Positions 34,910 to 43,730 of a stretch of 55,356 nt of DNA are shown one piece after another; the stretch's first letter is position 1, and every line of letters starts with the position of its first letter. The notes under the pieces were generated by a model. The model saw only the letters and a program-made list of their open reading frames with translations, did not search any database and was not told where the DNA came from. Both the position numbers and the translations under genes were made by a program. Source of the stretch: Clostridiales bacterium (lineage in GTDB: Bacteria > Bacillota > Clostridia > Christensenellales > QALW01); contig SVIH01000013.1 in the NCBI GenBank assembly GCA_015069575.1, positions 1-55,356 on the forward strand. Reading direction: 5' to 3'.

Positions 34910-34939
34910 TTGACAAAGGTTTAATGCCTGTGCTAAAAT
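34910..34939 (+). promoter_or_regulatory. Promoter of the cobalamin-controlled operon
   Basis: TTGACA (34910-34915) and TAAAAT (34934-34939) with an 18-base spacer, divergent from the ileS promoter, upstream of the riboswitch. Confidence 0.75.
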
Positions 34940-34977
34940 CAAAATGTATAAAAAGAATAAACACAAATCATTGTTAA

Positions 34978-35142
34978 AAAAACATTGTCGGGTAAAAACT
35001 CGGGGATAAGGGAATCACGGTGTAATTCCGTAGCAACAGCCATTACCGTAACAGTCGGAATGCTTATCGGTTTGTGAATTTTGCATTAAACCCCTTGGGC
35101 AAAAGAAGGGTGTGGCAAACGGATAAAGGCAGGATATCTGTG
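34978..35142 (+). ncRNA. Cobalamin riboswitch
   Basis: The leader contains the cobalamin aptamer core in order: AAGGGAA(T) followed by GGTG-TAATTCCGTAGC (the GGGAA ... GTG-AA-TCC pattern), then AACAGCCATTACCGTAACAGTCGG resembling the B12 box and its CTGT partner, then GGGTGTGGCAAACGG and the closing helix. Binding of adenosyl- or another cobalamin would fold it and favour the terminator at 35149-35177, switching the downstream uptake genes off. The exact ends are estimated. Confidence 0.85.
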
Positions 35143-35148
35143 TTTTGG

Positions 35149-35177
35149 CGCATCTTTTTCAAGAAGGTGCGTTTTTT
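35149..35177 (+). terminator. Riboswitch expression-platform terminator
   Basis: A 9-bp stem (CGCATCTTT with GAAGGTGCG, including G-U pairs) at 35149-35171 is followed by six Ts. It lies directly between the aptamer and the first gene. Confidence 0.85.
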
Positions 35178-35216
35178 GTTTTTCTTTTCGTGCAAAAAAA
35201 TCAGGAGGATTTAAAA

Positions 35217-35639
35217 ATGAAAAAAATCAAAAAAATTGTTACTCTGTTACTTATTTTTACAATGCTTCTTACCTTTGTTGCTTGCGAAAAAGATATGCCA
35301 AGCCTTTGGAACGAAGCTATTTATACTGAAGATACCCTTTTAGGCGAAGGCGCCAAAACTTTAACTGTACTGGTTACTGCAGAAGATAAAACAGTCACTT
35401 TTACAATTAAAACAGATAAAGAGACTGTTGGGGATGCGTTAATTGAACATTCATTAATTGATGGTGAACAAAGCGAATATGGTCTTTATATTAAAAAAGT
35501 AAACGGAATTAAAGCAGATTTCGATACAGATAAGGCATATTGGGGTTTTTTTCAAAATGGTGAATATATGATAACGGGTGTTGATACTACTGTTTTTGAA
35601 AGCGGTCAAAGTTATGAACTTGTTTACACCAAAGGCTAA
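35217..35639 (+). CDS. DUF4430 (transcobalamin-like) lipoprotein
   Basis: A 140-residue exported lipoprotein from ATG 35217 (AGGAGG eight bases upstream). Signal peptide and lipobox (FVAC) end near residue 22. The mature part (TVGDALIEHSLIDGEQSEYGLYIKKVNGIKADFDTDKAYWGFFQNGEYMITGVDTTVFESGQSYELVYT in outline) matches DUF4430, the fold that forms the C-terminal cobalamin-binding domain of intrinsic factor and transcobalamin. Placed under a cobalamin riboswitch and directly before an ECF S component, it is a strong candidate for an external B12-capturing protein. That role is inferred. Confidence 0.88.
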   Translation: MKKIKKIVTLLLIFTMLLTFVACEKDMPSLWNEAIYTEDTLLGEGAKTLTVLVTAEDKTVTFTIKTDKETVGDALIEHSLIDGEQSEYGLYIKKVNGIKADFDTDKAYWGFFQNGEYMITGVDTTVFESGQSYELVYTKG

Positions 35640-36150
35640 ACTTACAGTTAAGGAAATAACACTTTTTGCGTTGCTTGGTGCCATAATGTTTTGCGGGGAT
35701 ATTTTTTTGGAAGTATTTCCAAACATTCACCTTGTAGGCGTTTTAACTGTTGTTTACACCATTGTTTTTAGAGTAAAAGCATTGATACCCATATATCTAT
35801 ATGTATTTATTACGTTGTTATTAAACGGGTTTGGATTTTGGTCACTGCCATATTTATACCTTTGGCTTATTTTGTGGATAATAGTTATAATTTTACCCAA
35901 AAATATGCCGGTGTGGTTACAATGGTTTGTTTATCCCTTTGTTTGCATGCTTCACGGATTAAGTTTCGGTATTCTATATGCTCCTGCCCATGCCATAATG
36001 TTTGGCTTGAATTTTGAAGGGATTAAAGCGTGGATTATTTCAGGCTTAGGTTTTGATGTTTTGCACGCTGTTGGCAATTTAGCAGGCGGTCTTTTGATAA
36101 TACCTTTAGCCTCACTATTGAGAACACTAAAAAAACAAATAAAAATTTAA
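35614..36150 (+). CDS. ECF transporter S component, probably cobalamin-specific (CbrT-like)
   Basis: A 178-residue membrane protein with about six helices, of the ECF substrate-binding subunit type: an N-terminal KLTVKEITLFALLGAIMF helix with the alanine/glycine-rich contact face for the T subunit, and a C-terminal GLGFDVLHAVGNLAGGLL helix. It overlaps the DUF4430 gene by 26 bases in another frame, which couples the two. Riboswitch control points to cobalamin as substrate. The energising EcfA1/A2/T module is not in this window and must be shared. Confidence 0.85.
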   Translation: MNLFTPKAKLTVKEITLFALLGAIMFCGDIFLEVFPNIHLVGVLTVVYTIVFRVKALIPIYLYVFITLLLNGFGFWSLPYLYLWLILWIIVIILPKNMPVWLQWFVYPFVCMLHGLSFGILYAPAHAIMFGLNFEGIKAWIISGLGFDVLHAVGNLAGGLLIIPLASLLRTLKKQIKI

Positions 36151-36175
36151 GGTTAGATGAAATCTAACCTTTTTT
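36149..36175 (+). terminator. Intrinsic terminator after the ECF gene
   Basis: AAGGTTAGAT (36149-36158) and its complement (36162-36171) form a 10-bp stem with a GAA loop followed by Ts; it overlaps the stop codon. Confidence 0.9.
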
Positions 36176-36178
36176 CTT

Positions 36179-36208
36179 TTGACACAATAGGGTATAAGGT
36201 GATATAAT
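36179..36208 (+). promoter_or_regulatory. Promoter for the PBP operon
   Basis: Perfect TTGACA (36179-36184) and TATAAT (36203-36208) separated by 18 bases, just after the terminator. Confidence 0.85.
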
Positions 36209-36245
36209 TATAATTAGTATATTTATATTAGGGGAAGTGTTTTTT

Positions 36246-36866
36246 GTGGCACAAAACAATAATCAGGAACAAGTGCTTTTTAAAGAAGATGTTGTTGAAA
36301 AAGAAAACATACAACGGGTTGATAAGCGCCCGGGATCAATATATTCAATAATAATTTTTGCAATGGTATTTCTTGTTTGCTATTTATTCTATCCACAAAT
36401 ATCAATGGTGCTTCCTATACCGGGGCAAAAATTAACAGTAAAAACAGGATATGTTGCAAGTGATGTTATACAAATGCTTGATTCGCCAACTATTGTCCTT
36501 GCTATAGCAAAGGAAGAAAGCAAAACAAAAACAAGCGTAACAAATGATGGTCAACCTCTTGTTTTTAAAGTTGTTGAATTTCAAGTGCTTGATGTTTTAA
36601 AAGGTGAAGAAAGCGAAAAAATAAGCCTCTTTGAATATGGCGGAAACGGTTTGTTTTCTAACGGCGCTACCAAGAAAAAATACAATGTTAAATACGAAAA
36701 TGCTTCTGATTTTGAAACAGGAAAAACGTATCTTTTATTTGTCAACGATAACGGTGAAACAGTTAACGGCAAGGCAGGGGCATTGATACAGAACGATGAA
36801 GGCAAATTTACAGATGTAAGCGGTTCAACATATAGTTTAGACGAAATTAAAGGTTTACTAGGGTGA
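36246..36866 (+). CDS. Membrane-anchored protein of unknown function
   Basis: A 206-residue protein starting at GTG 36246, behind AGGGGA; GTG 36237 is too close to that site. A basic/acidic cytoplasmic N-terminus is followed by one membrane helix (about 32-52) and an external beta-rich domain (about 65-200) containing VASDVIQMLDSPTIVLA, FKVVEFQVLDVLKGEESEKISLFEYGG and TGKTYLLFVNDNGE. The external part has the look of small OB- or Ig-like domains in metalloprotease-inhibitor-type proteins, but I do not assign a family. Its stop shares one base with the PBP start. Confidence 0.8.
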   Translation: MAQNNNQEQVLFKEDVVEKENIQRVDKRPGSIYSIIIFAMVFLVCYLFYPQISMVLPIPGQKLTVKTGYVASDVIQMLDSPTIVLAIAKEESKTKTSVTNDGQPLVFKVVEFQVLDVLKGEESEKISLFEYGGNGLFSNGATKKKYNVKYENASDFETGKTYLLFVNDNGETVNGKAGALIQNDEGKFTDVSGSTYSLDEIKGLLG

Positions 36867-38992
36867 TGAAGGTGAAAAGATTAATATTAAAACTTGTTTT
36901 TATATGTTTTTTAACAGTATCAGTTTTATGTATTTTCACATCTTGCGCAGGTCATTCTTATGATGGTACTGCAACAGCATATCTTAATGCATTTACAAGG
37001 TTTGATTATAAAACCATGTACGATCTTTTAACACCCGGATCACAAAGTGCAGTGGATTATGATGAGTTTGTTAATTATCATAAAAAAGTATACGATTTAT
37101 TAAAGGTTCAAACTGTTTCTGTCGAGCGCGGCGAAACAGTAGATAACGGAATATCAAAATCATATAATTATACCGCAACATTCCATTCATCTGAATATGG
37201 TGAATTGTCTTACGATATGCAATTTGAAGTTTATAAAAAAACTGATTTTTATCTTGTTGCATGGACTCCGTCTAATGTAGTTGCCGGTATGAATTGGAAT
37301 GACAGGGTGTTTTCTTCCACTTTAAAAGGTAACAGGGGAGAGATTTTTGATAGAAACGGAAGGGTTATTGTAAAAAATGATTATGCAATAACTATTTATG
37401 GAATAAAGGAAAATTTTAAAGATAATCTTCCTGCAGTTAGCACATTAATATCACAGATTTTAGGCACTGATGCACAAAGCGTATATGATAAGTTTTCAAA
37501 ATCATATGGCGATACAGGGATTTTTGCAACAATGTTTAAAGGCGAACTTACAAAAGAACAGGAAGACGCTATTTTACAGATAGAAAATGTAAAAATCAAC
37601 AGGGATTCAATAACCCCTATACGATATTATCCTTACGGTGATGCATTAGCCCAGGCATTAGGATATTCAACGCCAATAACTCCTGAAGACAGGGAACAGG
37701 AAATCTACAAATACCTTGCTGATGGTACAAGAATTGGCAGAAGCGGTATTGAACTGCAATTTGATGAGTATCTTCAGGCAAAAGACGGAATGCAGATATA
37801 TTTGCTTTCTGATGATAGCAAAACAAAAACAGTACTTTATGAAAATCCTGCACAAAACGGTTATGACCTTAAACTTACTGTTGATATTTTGATACAAAAA
37901 AATGTTACGAGTTATATGAATAAAAATTTCAATAACAAAACAACAGGTACAGCAACGGTTATAGAACCTACTACAGGTGCAGTTGTTTCAATGGTAAGTT
38001 ATCCTTCATATAATGCCAATATATATGCTTATGATAAAGCCACAAATTATGGCGATCTTTATGAAAATAAATTTACGCCTCTTTTAAATAGAAACATACA
38101 AGGTACATATCCACCCGGATCTATTTTTAAATCAATTATGGCAACTATCGGCCTTGATACAGGTGTTGTATCAACATCAACTATATTTCCTTATGAAAAT
38201 GAAATTCAAAATTATTCATACGAAAAGGACCGTTGGCGTCCTAAGGGAAGCAATTGGTCCCATTACATAGTCCGCGAAGCGTTCCCAAATGCAGGAAATA
38301 AAGGCAGGCTTGATATGAACAGGGGACTTATTTGGTCAGATAATATTTACTTTGGCTGGCTTGCAATGAAGGTTGGCAAAGATAATATGATAAAATATGC
38401 CAATAAATTGGGTATTGGTGATACATTCCTTTTTGATTTGCCTGTAAAAAAATCTCAGATGGCAACAGAGTTTTCAACATTAGATAATCAGAAACTTCTT
38501 GCAGATACGGGATTCGGACAGGCTCAAATGCTATTTACACCCCTTCAATTATGCTCAACTTTTTCTATGTTTGGTAATGATGGTACTATAATGCAACCAT
38601 ATATTGTTCAAAGTATTTGCATTACTGATGAAAACGGTAATTTAAAAGAAATAAGCACTACAGAACCAAAAGTTTTCAAAGATGCATTTAATAAAAATGT
38701 TGTGTTGCAGGTAAGAAATATTTTAGAAAAAACCGCAACACAGGGAACAGGCAAAAGCGGTGTAAAGGGTCACACCGATACTATGCGTATAGCTGCTAAA
38801 ACAGGTACTGCGCAAACGGGCACTACTTCAACAGGTATCGTTGGTTGGTACGCAGGATTGGTTATTGATGGAGGACAGAAAGATGCTGTTCTTGTAAGTT
38901 GTGATGAAGGCGATCTTAAATTCGCTTGTGTAAAATATATTTTTAGTCTTTTAAAAGATGGTAGTGAACTTACGGAGGAAAATTATGGCTAA
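36866..38992 (+). CDS. MecA-type penicillin-binding transpeptidase
   Basis: A 708-residue class B PBP that cross-links peptidoglycan. It is a predicted lipoprotein (FTSCAG, Cys27). Residues 30-145 match the NTF2-like MecA N-terminal domain, then a dimerisation region (GNRGEIFDRNGRVIVK), then the transpeptidase with active-site Ser419 in PPGSIFKS (SxxK), SDN at about 491, and KTGTAQTG at about 645. The NTF2-like domain is typical of low-affinity PBP2a-type proteins, but by itself does not show resistance. The start at 36866 overlaps the preceding stop (TGATG), and the end overlaps the next gene by eight bases. Confidence 0.93.
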   Translation: MKVKRLILKLVFICFLTVSVLCIFTSCAGHSYDGTATAYLNAFTRFDYKTMYDLLTPGSQSAVDYDEFVNYHKKVYDLLKVQTVSVERGETVDNGISKSYNYTATFHSSEYGELSYDMQFEVYKKTDFYLVAWTPSNVVAGMNWNDRVFSSTLKGNRGEIFDRNGRVIVKNDYAITIYGIKENFKDNLPAVSTLISQILGTDAQSVYDKFSKSYGDTGIFATMFKGELTKEQEDAILQIENVKINRDSITPIRYYPYGDALAQALGYSTPITPEDREQEIYKYLADGTRIGRSGIELQFDEYLQAKDGMQIYLLSDDSKTKTVLYENPAQNGYDLKLTVDILIQKNVTSYMNKNFNNKTTGTATVIEPTTGAVVSMVSYPSYNANIYAYDKATNYGDLYENKFTPLLNRNIQGTYPPGSIFKSIMATIGLDTGVVSTSTIFPYENEIQNYSYEKDRWRPKGSNWSHYIVREAFPNAGNKGRLDMNRGLIWSDNIYFGWLAMKVGKDNMIKYANKLGIGDTFLFDLPVKKSQMATEFSTLDNQKLLADTGFGQAQMLFTPLQLCSTFSMFGNDGTIMQPYIVQSICITDENGNLKEISTTEPKVFKDAFNKNVVLQVRNILEKTATQGTGKSGVKGHTDTMRIAAKTGTAQTGTTSTGIVGWYAGLVIDGGQKDAVLVSCDEGDLKFACVKYIFSLLKDGSELTEENYG

Positions 38993-40028
38993 GAAGACAA
39001 AAGGATTATTAAAAAGATGGTTTATTGATGCGTTTGGTGCAATGGCAATGGGCGTATTTGCTACATTGCTTATTGGCTCTATTTTTGAGCAGATCAGTAA
39101 ATGGACAAACTGGGAATTTCTTTTAACGCTTGCAACTTATGCTAAAAACGGATTTGTTGTAGGTGCAGCTATTGGTGTTGCTGTTGCAAACGGATTAAAA
39201 GTAAAACCTCTTGTTATGATTTCAGGTGCAGTTTGCGGCGCAGTTGCATATAAAGAAGGTGGCGGACCATTAGGCGCATATCTTGCTGCAGTTGTTGGCA
39301 GCGAACTTGCTAATTTAATAGCAGGTAAAACAAGATTTGATATTTTGTTAGTGCCAAGTGTAAGTATTATTTCAGGCGGCGCAGTTGGCGTTTTAACAGG
39401 ACCGTATATTGATGCATTCTGCGATTGGATAGGCGTGCAGATCGGTAATGCAACAACGCTTCAGCCTGTTTTGATGGGTATTATCGTTGCAGTTGTTATG
39501 GGTCTTGCATTAACAGCGCCTATTTCAAGTGCTGCTATTGCCGCAGTTGTATTTACAACCGACGCATTTAATAATGGCGGATCAGGTGTTGCATTGGCGG
39601 CAGGTGCTGCAACAGTTGGATGTTGTTGTCAGATGGTTGGCTTTGCAGTTTCTTCATGGCGTGAAAACGGTTTTTCAGGATTTCTTGCGCAAGGTCTTGG
39701 TACAAGTATGCTTCAGGTACCAAATATAATGAGGCATCCGCTAATATTATTACCCCCTACAATAGCTTCTATGATTTTAGGTCCTATTGCTACAACACTG
39801 CTTGTAATTGAAAACGGTGTTGGTGTTTATGCAGGAATGGGCACTTGTGGTCTTGTTGGTCTTGTAGGTGCATGGGAAAAAATGATGGTAAATGGATTTG
39901 AAATATTTGCACTTATTAAAATTATGCTTATGTGCGTAATTCTTCCTGCAATCCTTTCACTTGTTATTTCTGAAGGTATGCGTAAAGCAGGATGGATTAA
40001 ACACGGCGATATGCAACTTGATTTATAA
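38985..40028 (+). CDS. PTS EIIC-like membrane protein (PTS_EIIC_2 family)
   Basis: A 347-residue membrane protein with about ten helices rich in Gly/Ala: KNGFVVGAAIGVAVANGLKVKPLVMISGAVCGAVAYKEGGGPLGAYL, PSVSIISGGAVGVLTGPYID, APISSAAIAAVVF and AAGAATVGCCCQMVGFAVSSW. This matches the stand-alone PTS EIIC_2 family, whose substrate is unknown. No EIIA or EIIB domains are attached or nearby, so phosphotransfer-coupled transport is not assured. The start at 38985 has GGAGG six bases upstream and overlaps the PBP gene by eight bases. Confidence 0.88.
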   Translation: MAKKTKGLLKRWFIDAFGAMAMGVFATLLIGSIFEQISKWTNWEFLLTLATYAKNGFVVGAAIGVAVANGLKVKPLVMISGAVCGAVAYKEGGGPLGAYLAAVVGSELANLIAGKTRFDILLVPSVSIISGGAVGVLTGPYIDAFCDWIGVQIGNATTLQPVLMGIIVAVVMGLALTAPISSAAIAAVVFTTDAFNNGGSGVALAAGAATVGCCCQMVGFAVSSWRENGFSGFLAQGLGTSMLQVPNIMRHPLILLPPTIASMILGPIATTLLVIENGVGVYAGMGTCGLVGLVGAWEKMMVNGFEIFALIKIMLMCVILPAILSLVISEGMRKAGWIKHGDMQLDL

Positions 40029-40029
40029 T

Positions 40030-40635
40030 ATGATAAAGAATATTTTCTTTGATTTTGGCCAGGTTCTTGTGTATTTTATCCCGTACGATCTTACAAAAGC
40101 ATATGTTGATAACGAAAATGACATAAAAATTGTAGAAGAAGTTTTGTTTGACAGGCTTTATTGGGATAAGCTTGATGCAGGTACAATAACTGACGAAGAA
40201 GTTGTTGAGGCAGTTAAAAAGCGTTTGCCTAATAGGCTTCATGAGCTGGCTGAAAATGCTTATTACAACTGGATATATAATATAACCGAAGTTGAAGGCA
40301 TGAGCGAAATTGTCAAAAAACTTAAAAGAAAAGGTATAAATCTTTGTATTTTATCAAATATATCAAAATATTTTGCTAAACACTATAAAGAAGTTCCTAT
40401 TTTACAGCATTTTGACAGATTTATCTTTTCTGCAGAAATTGGGCTTGTAAAACCACAAAAGGATATATTTGAATATGCATTGAAAAATAATGGATTTATT
40501 GCATCAGAAACGCTTTTTATTGATGATAGGGAAAATAATGTGCTTGGTGCAAAAAGTGTAGGTATTAACGGGTATGTTTTTGATGGCGATTCAAAAAAAC
40601 TTAGCGAATATCTTAAATCGATAGGATTGTTGTAG
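40030..40635 (+). CDS. HAD-superfamily phosphatase (YihX-like)
   Basis: A 201-residue HAD-IA hydrolase. Motif I is FFDFGQVLVYF, with the nucleophile Asp and Gly two residues later, as in YihX-type sugar phosphatases; motif II is CILSNIS, motif III the Lys in LVKPQKDIFEYAL, and motif IV FIDDRENNVLGA. YihX relatives remove phosphate from glucose 1-phosphate, but the substrate here is open. The start at 40030 lies one base after the EIIC-like stop with no clear ribosome site, suggesting translational coupling. Confidence 0.9.
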   Translation: MIKNIFFDFGQVLVYFIPYDLTKAYVDNENDIKIVEEVLFDRLYWDKLDAGTITDEEVVEAVKKRLPNRLHELAENAYYNWIYNITEVEGMSEIVKKLKRKGINLCILSNISKYFAKHYKEVPILQHFDRFIFSAEIGLVKPQKDIFEYALKNNGFIASETLFIDDRENNVLGAKSVGINGYVFDGDSKKLSEYLKSIGLL

Positions 40636-40643
40636 GTGATTTT

Positions 40644-41180
40644 ATGGAAAATATTAAAAAACAGGCTGAATGCGCTATAAAAGAATTTTTATCAGTTGCC
40701 GATTTAAAAAAAGGCGACCTTATCGTTATTGGCTGTTCTTCCAGTGAAATAGTTGGCGGTAATATTGGTAAAAACTCAAGCATAGAGGCCGCACAAGCGG
40801 TTTTTGAAGGGATTTATCCTGTTTTAAAGAAAAAAGGTGTATATCTTGCTGCGCAATGTTGCGAACATCTTAACCGCGCTTTGATTATCGAACAGGAGAC
40901 TGCGGAAAAATTTGGTTATGAAATTGTAAGCGTAGTGCCACAGATTAAGGCGGGCGGTTCTTTTGCAACAACAGCATATAATAACTTTAAAGAACCTGTT
41001 GCAGTTGAATATGTTAAAGCAAAAGCGGGTATTGATATTGGCGGCACGCTAATAGGAATGCATCTTAAAAATGTTGCTGTACCTGTAAAATTATCAATAA
41101 ATAAAATTGGTGATGCGATATTACTTTGCGCAAAAACACGCCCTAAATATATTGGCGGCGAAAGAGCAAAATATAACTGA
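40644..41180 (+). CDS. DUF436/TIGR01440 family protein (YwlG-like)
   Basis: A 178-residue protein of the YwlG family (DUF436), with the signatures DLIVIGCSSSEIVGGNIGKNSS, GVYLAAQCCEHLNRALIIE, VPQIKAGGSFATTAY and ..AGIDIGGTLIGMHLK.... The family is common in Firmicutes and its role is unknown. It follows the HAD gene after eight bases behind GGTGATTTT and leads into the ABC exporter gene, separated by 21 bases. Confidence 0.9.
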   Translation: MENIKKQAECAIKEFLSVADLKKGDLIVIGCSSSEIVGGNIGKNSSIEAAQAVFEGIYPVLKKKGVYLAAQCCEHLNRALIIEQETAEKFGYEIVSVVPQIKAGGSFATTAYNNFKEPVAVEYVKAKAGIDIGGTLIGMHLKNVAVPVKLSINKIGDAILLCAKTRPKYIGGERAKYN

Positions 41181-41201
41181 TTTTTTGAAAGGAAACTTGT
41201 T

Positions 41202-43097
41202 ATGGAACGGTTTGGACAGATTCCAAGGCATACTGCCGATGAAAACAGAGAGCCTAAACCCCAAAATATTAAAGAAGTTCCCCGCTTTTTAAGAAATATA
41301 ACGGTATCATTTTTCTCACGCCTTTTTTACATTTTTAAACTTGTGTGGGAAACTAATCCGTGGATACTGATTTTAATGATAGTTATTGCTCTTGTAAACG
41401 GTGTTTTACCAATAATGGGAACATATGTCACTGCGCAAATTATTAATGTTCTTGCAGGTGAAACCGCAAAAGATGCGGCAATAACAGTTGCAATCGGCGT
41501 TTTATTTGTTTTTCAATTTATCTATTTATTTTTGAATAGGATCGTAACAGATGTTAATCGTATGATTATGAATCTTTCCGGCGAACTTGTTACAAATCAT
41601 ATAAGACGAAAGATAATGCATAAGGCAAAAGAAGTTGATGTTTCCTGTTTTGATTTGCCTGAATTTTATGAAAAACTAGAAAATGCTAACAGGGAAGCAG
41701 GTATGCGACCCATTCAGATACTTAATTCTGCGCTTACTATAGTTAGTACGATTATCAGCATAGCAGGATATGTGCTTGTGCTTGTTTCTATCAGTACTTT
41801 AGCGCCGCTTATTGTAGGCGTTCTTGCACTACCTTATGCGATAATAAACTTTGTTTATCGCAAAAAGATTGTAAGATATATGTTCCGCCGCTCAAAAGCA
41901 AGAAGGCAAATGAACTATTATTCATCTTCTGTTGTAAATAAAGATATGGTTAAGGAAATGCGCCTTTTAGGTATTGCTGACGATTTTGAAAAGCGTTATG
42001 ATTCAGTTTTTAAGGACTATTTTAAAGGCTTAAAGCGTATAATGATAGAAGAAGGCATATTAAATGTTGTCTTTGGGCTTTTACGGATAGTTGCAAGTTG
42101 CGGATTATTTTATTTTGTAGCAACCCTTGTAATGAATGAAAGTATTCGTATAGGTGATTATTCCTTTTACACAGGTGCGGTAAGCGCAGTTGGAACAGGC
42201 ATTACAACATTTATAACAGGTACCGCTACCGTTTATGAAGGAACGCTTTTTATTGATAATTTAATTGCATTTATGAAACATGAAAGTACAGTCATTTCAC
42301 CAAAGGAACCTGAAAAACTTTCAAGGGGAATAGGCCATAAAATAGAATTTAAAGATGTTGGCTTCAAATATCCGGGTAGTGAAAAATACGTGCTTAAAAA
42401 CTTTGATCTTGTAATTGAAAAAGGCGAAACAATAGCACTTGTTGGGCTTAACGGTGCCGGTAAAACAACATTGATAAAATTGCTTACAAGGCTTTATGAT
42501 GTAACCGAAGGTGCAATTCTTCTTGATGGCATTGATATCAGAAACTATGATATAAAAGAATATTATAAGTTATTCGGTATTGTATTTCAGGATTTTGGTA
42601 GATATGCGGTTAGTGTTAAAGAAAACATAAGATTCGGAAAACTTGATAAAGAAGAAAACGACGAAGATATATTTAATGCGGCAACGGAAAGTAATGCTAT
42701 TGAATATATTGAAAAATTACCTCAAAAATTTGATACACCGCTTATGCGAATTTTTGAAGAAGAGGGAACAGAACTTTCTGTCGGTCAGTGGCAAAAACTT
42801 GCAGTAGCAAGAGCATTTTATTCAGATGCCGATATTTTAATACTTGATGAGCCTACCGCGTCCCTTGATGCATTGGCAGAACAGGAAATTTTCAGGCAGT
42901 TTGACTTTTTAAGAAAAGGAAAAACTACATTGTTTGTTTCACACAGGCTTTCAAGCGCGGTTGATGCTGATAGAATAGTAGTTATAAAGGGCGGAATGAT
43001 TGTAGAACAAGGCAATCACAAACAACTTATGTTACAAAAAGGCGAATATTGTAAAATGTTTGAGGCTCAGGCCGAAAAATACAATACGAAATGTTAA
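41202..43097 (+). CDS. ABC exporter, fused membrane and ATPase domains
   Basis: A 631-residue half-transporter of the MsbA/LmrA architecture. A roughly 45-residue N-terminal tail is followed by six membrane helices (about 50-330). The ATPase domain has Walker A GLNGAGKTT, Q-loop VFQDFGRYA, signature LSVGQWQK (a variant of LSGGQ), Walker B ADILILDEPTAS and the switch His in VSHRLSSA. Bacterial homodimers of this kind export lipids, peptides or drugs; the substrate is unknown. The ATG at 41202 follows AAAGGAAAC. Confidence 0.93.
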   Translation: MERFGQIPRHTADENREPKPQNIKEVPRFLRNITVSFFSRLFYIFKLVWETNPWILILMIVIALVNGVLPIMGTYVTAQIINVLAGETAKDAAITVAIGVLFVFQFIYLFLNRIVTDVNRMIMNLSGELVTNHIRRKIMHKAKEVDVSCFDLPEFYEKLENANREAGMRPIQILNSALTIVSTIISIAGYVLVLVSISTLAPLIVGVLALPYAIINFVYRKKIVRYMFRRSKARRQMNYYSSSVVNKDMVKEMRLLGIADDFEKRYDSVFKDYFKGLKRIMIEEGILNVVFGLLRIVASCGLFYFVATLVMNESIRIGDYSFYTGAVSAVGTGITTFITGTATVYEGTLFIDNLIAFMKHESTVISPKEPEKLSRGIGHKIEFKDVGFKYPGSEKYVLKNFDLVIEKGETIALVGLNGAGKTTLIKLLTRLYDVTEGAILLDGIDIRNYDIKEYYKLFGIVFQDFGRYAVSVKENIRFGKLDKEENDEDIFNAATESNAIEYIEKLPQKFDTPLMRIFEEEGTELSVGQWQKLAVARAFYSDADILILDEPTASLDALAEQEIFRQFDFLRKGKTTLFVSHRLSSAVDADRIVVIKGGMIVEQGNHKQLMLQKGEYCKMFEAQAEKYNTKC

Positions 43098-43104
43098 AAA
43101 TGTA

Positions 43105-43133
43105 TTGACATTGATTTTTTGATGTGATATTAT
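43105..43133 (+). promoter_or_regulatory. Promoter for the surface protein-sortase operon
   Basis: TTGACA (43105-43110) and TATTAT (43128-43133) with a 17-base spacer, only eight bases after the exporter stop. Confidence 0.82.
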
Positions 43134-43175
43134 ATAGAAGATATTTAATAAAAATTTTACAAAGGGGTTTGTTTT

Positions 43176-43715
43176 ATGAAAAAATTAGTTGTTGTATTAA
43201 CTATCGTTGCTGTTTTAGTTTGCAGTATGTTTTCTGTTTCAGCAGCAACAAAGGATGATCTTATTGCTAAATTGGGTGAAATTCCTGCTGCAAAAAACGA
43301 ATCATTCTATGAAGGTGCAGTAAAGATGATCAAAGATTCAGATCTTACTGCAGAACAGATTGATAAACTTATTCCTCTCCTTGAAGAAGCAAAAACAATT
43401 CTTCCTAAAAACGAAGGTGCTTCCGCAAGGGATTATACAAAGGAACAGAGAGATAAGATCTTTGACATTCTTGACAGAGGTTGCGAAATCACAGGCTATT
43501 CATATGAAGTAGTTACCTATGAAAACGGTAAGGATTTCGGCATCAAACTTTATGCTCCTGATAAATCAGTTGCTCTTGAATATACTGATGGTATCATCAA
43601 GGCTACAGGTGTTGAAGATGCTAACAATTCAGCATACATTTATCTTGCAGCTGCAATCGTAGTACTTGCATTAGCAGGCGCTTTCGTTGTTGTTCGTAAA
43701 AAGGTTAACGGCTGA
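43176..43715 (+). CDS. Secreted/membrane-anchored surface protein of unknown function
   Basis: A 179-residue protein: signal peptide about 1-22 (SVSAATK), a charged helical body (about 25-140) and a C-terminal membrane helix (about 152-173) followed by RKKVNG, the layout of a cell-wall-sorted protein. However, no LPxTG-like motif is seen before the helix (only ATGVEDANNS). It is directly followed by a sortase gene 15 bases downstream, so it is a candidate substrate with an unusual signal, or it is simply membrane-anchored. A strong promoter and AAAGGGG site suggest high expression. Confidence 0.8.
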   Translation: MKKLVVVLTIVAVLVCSMFSVSAATKDDLIAKLGEIPAAKNESFYEGAVKMIKDSDLTAEQIDKLIPLLEEAKTILPKNEGASARDYTKEQRDKIFDILDRGCEITGYSYEVVTYENGKDFGIKLYAPDKSVALEYTDGIIKATGVEDANNSAYIYLAAAIVVLALAGAFVVVRKKVNG

Positions 43716-43730
43716 TATTAGGAATTTAAT

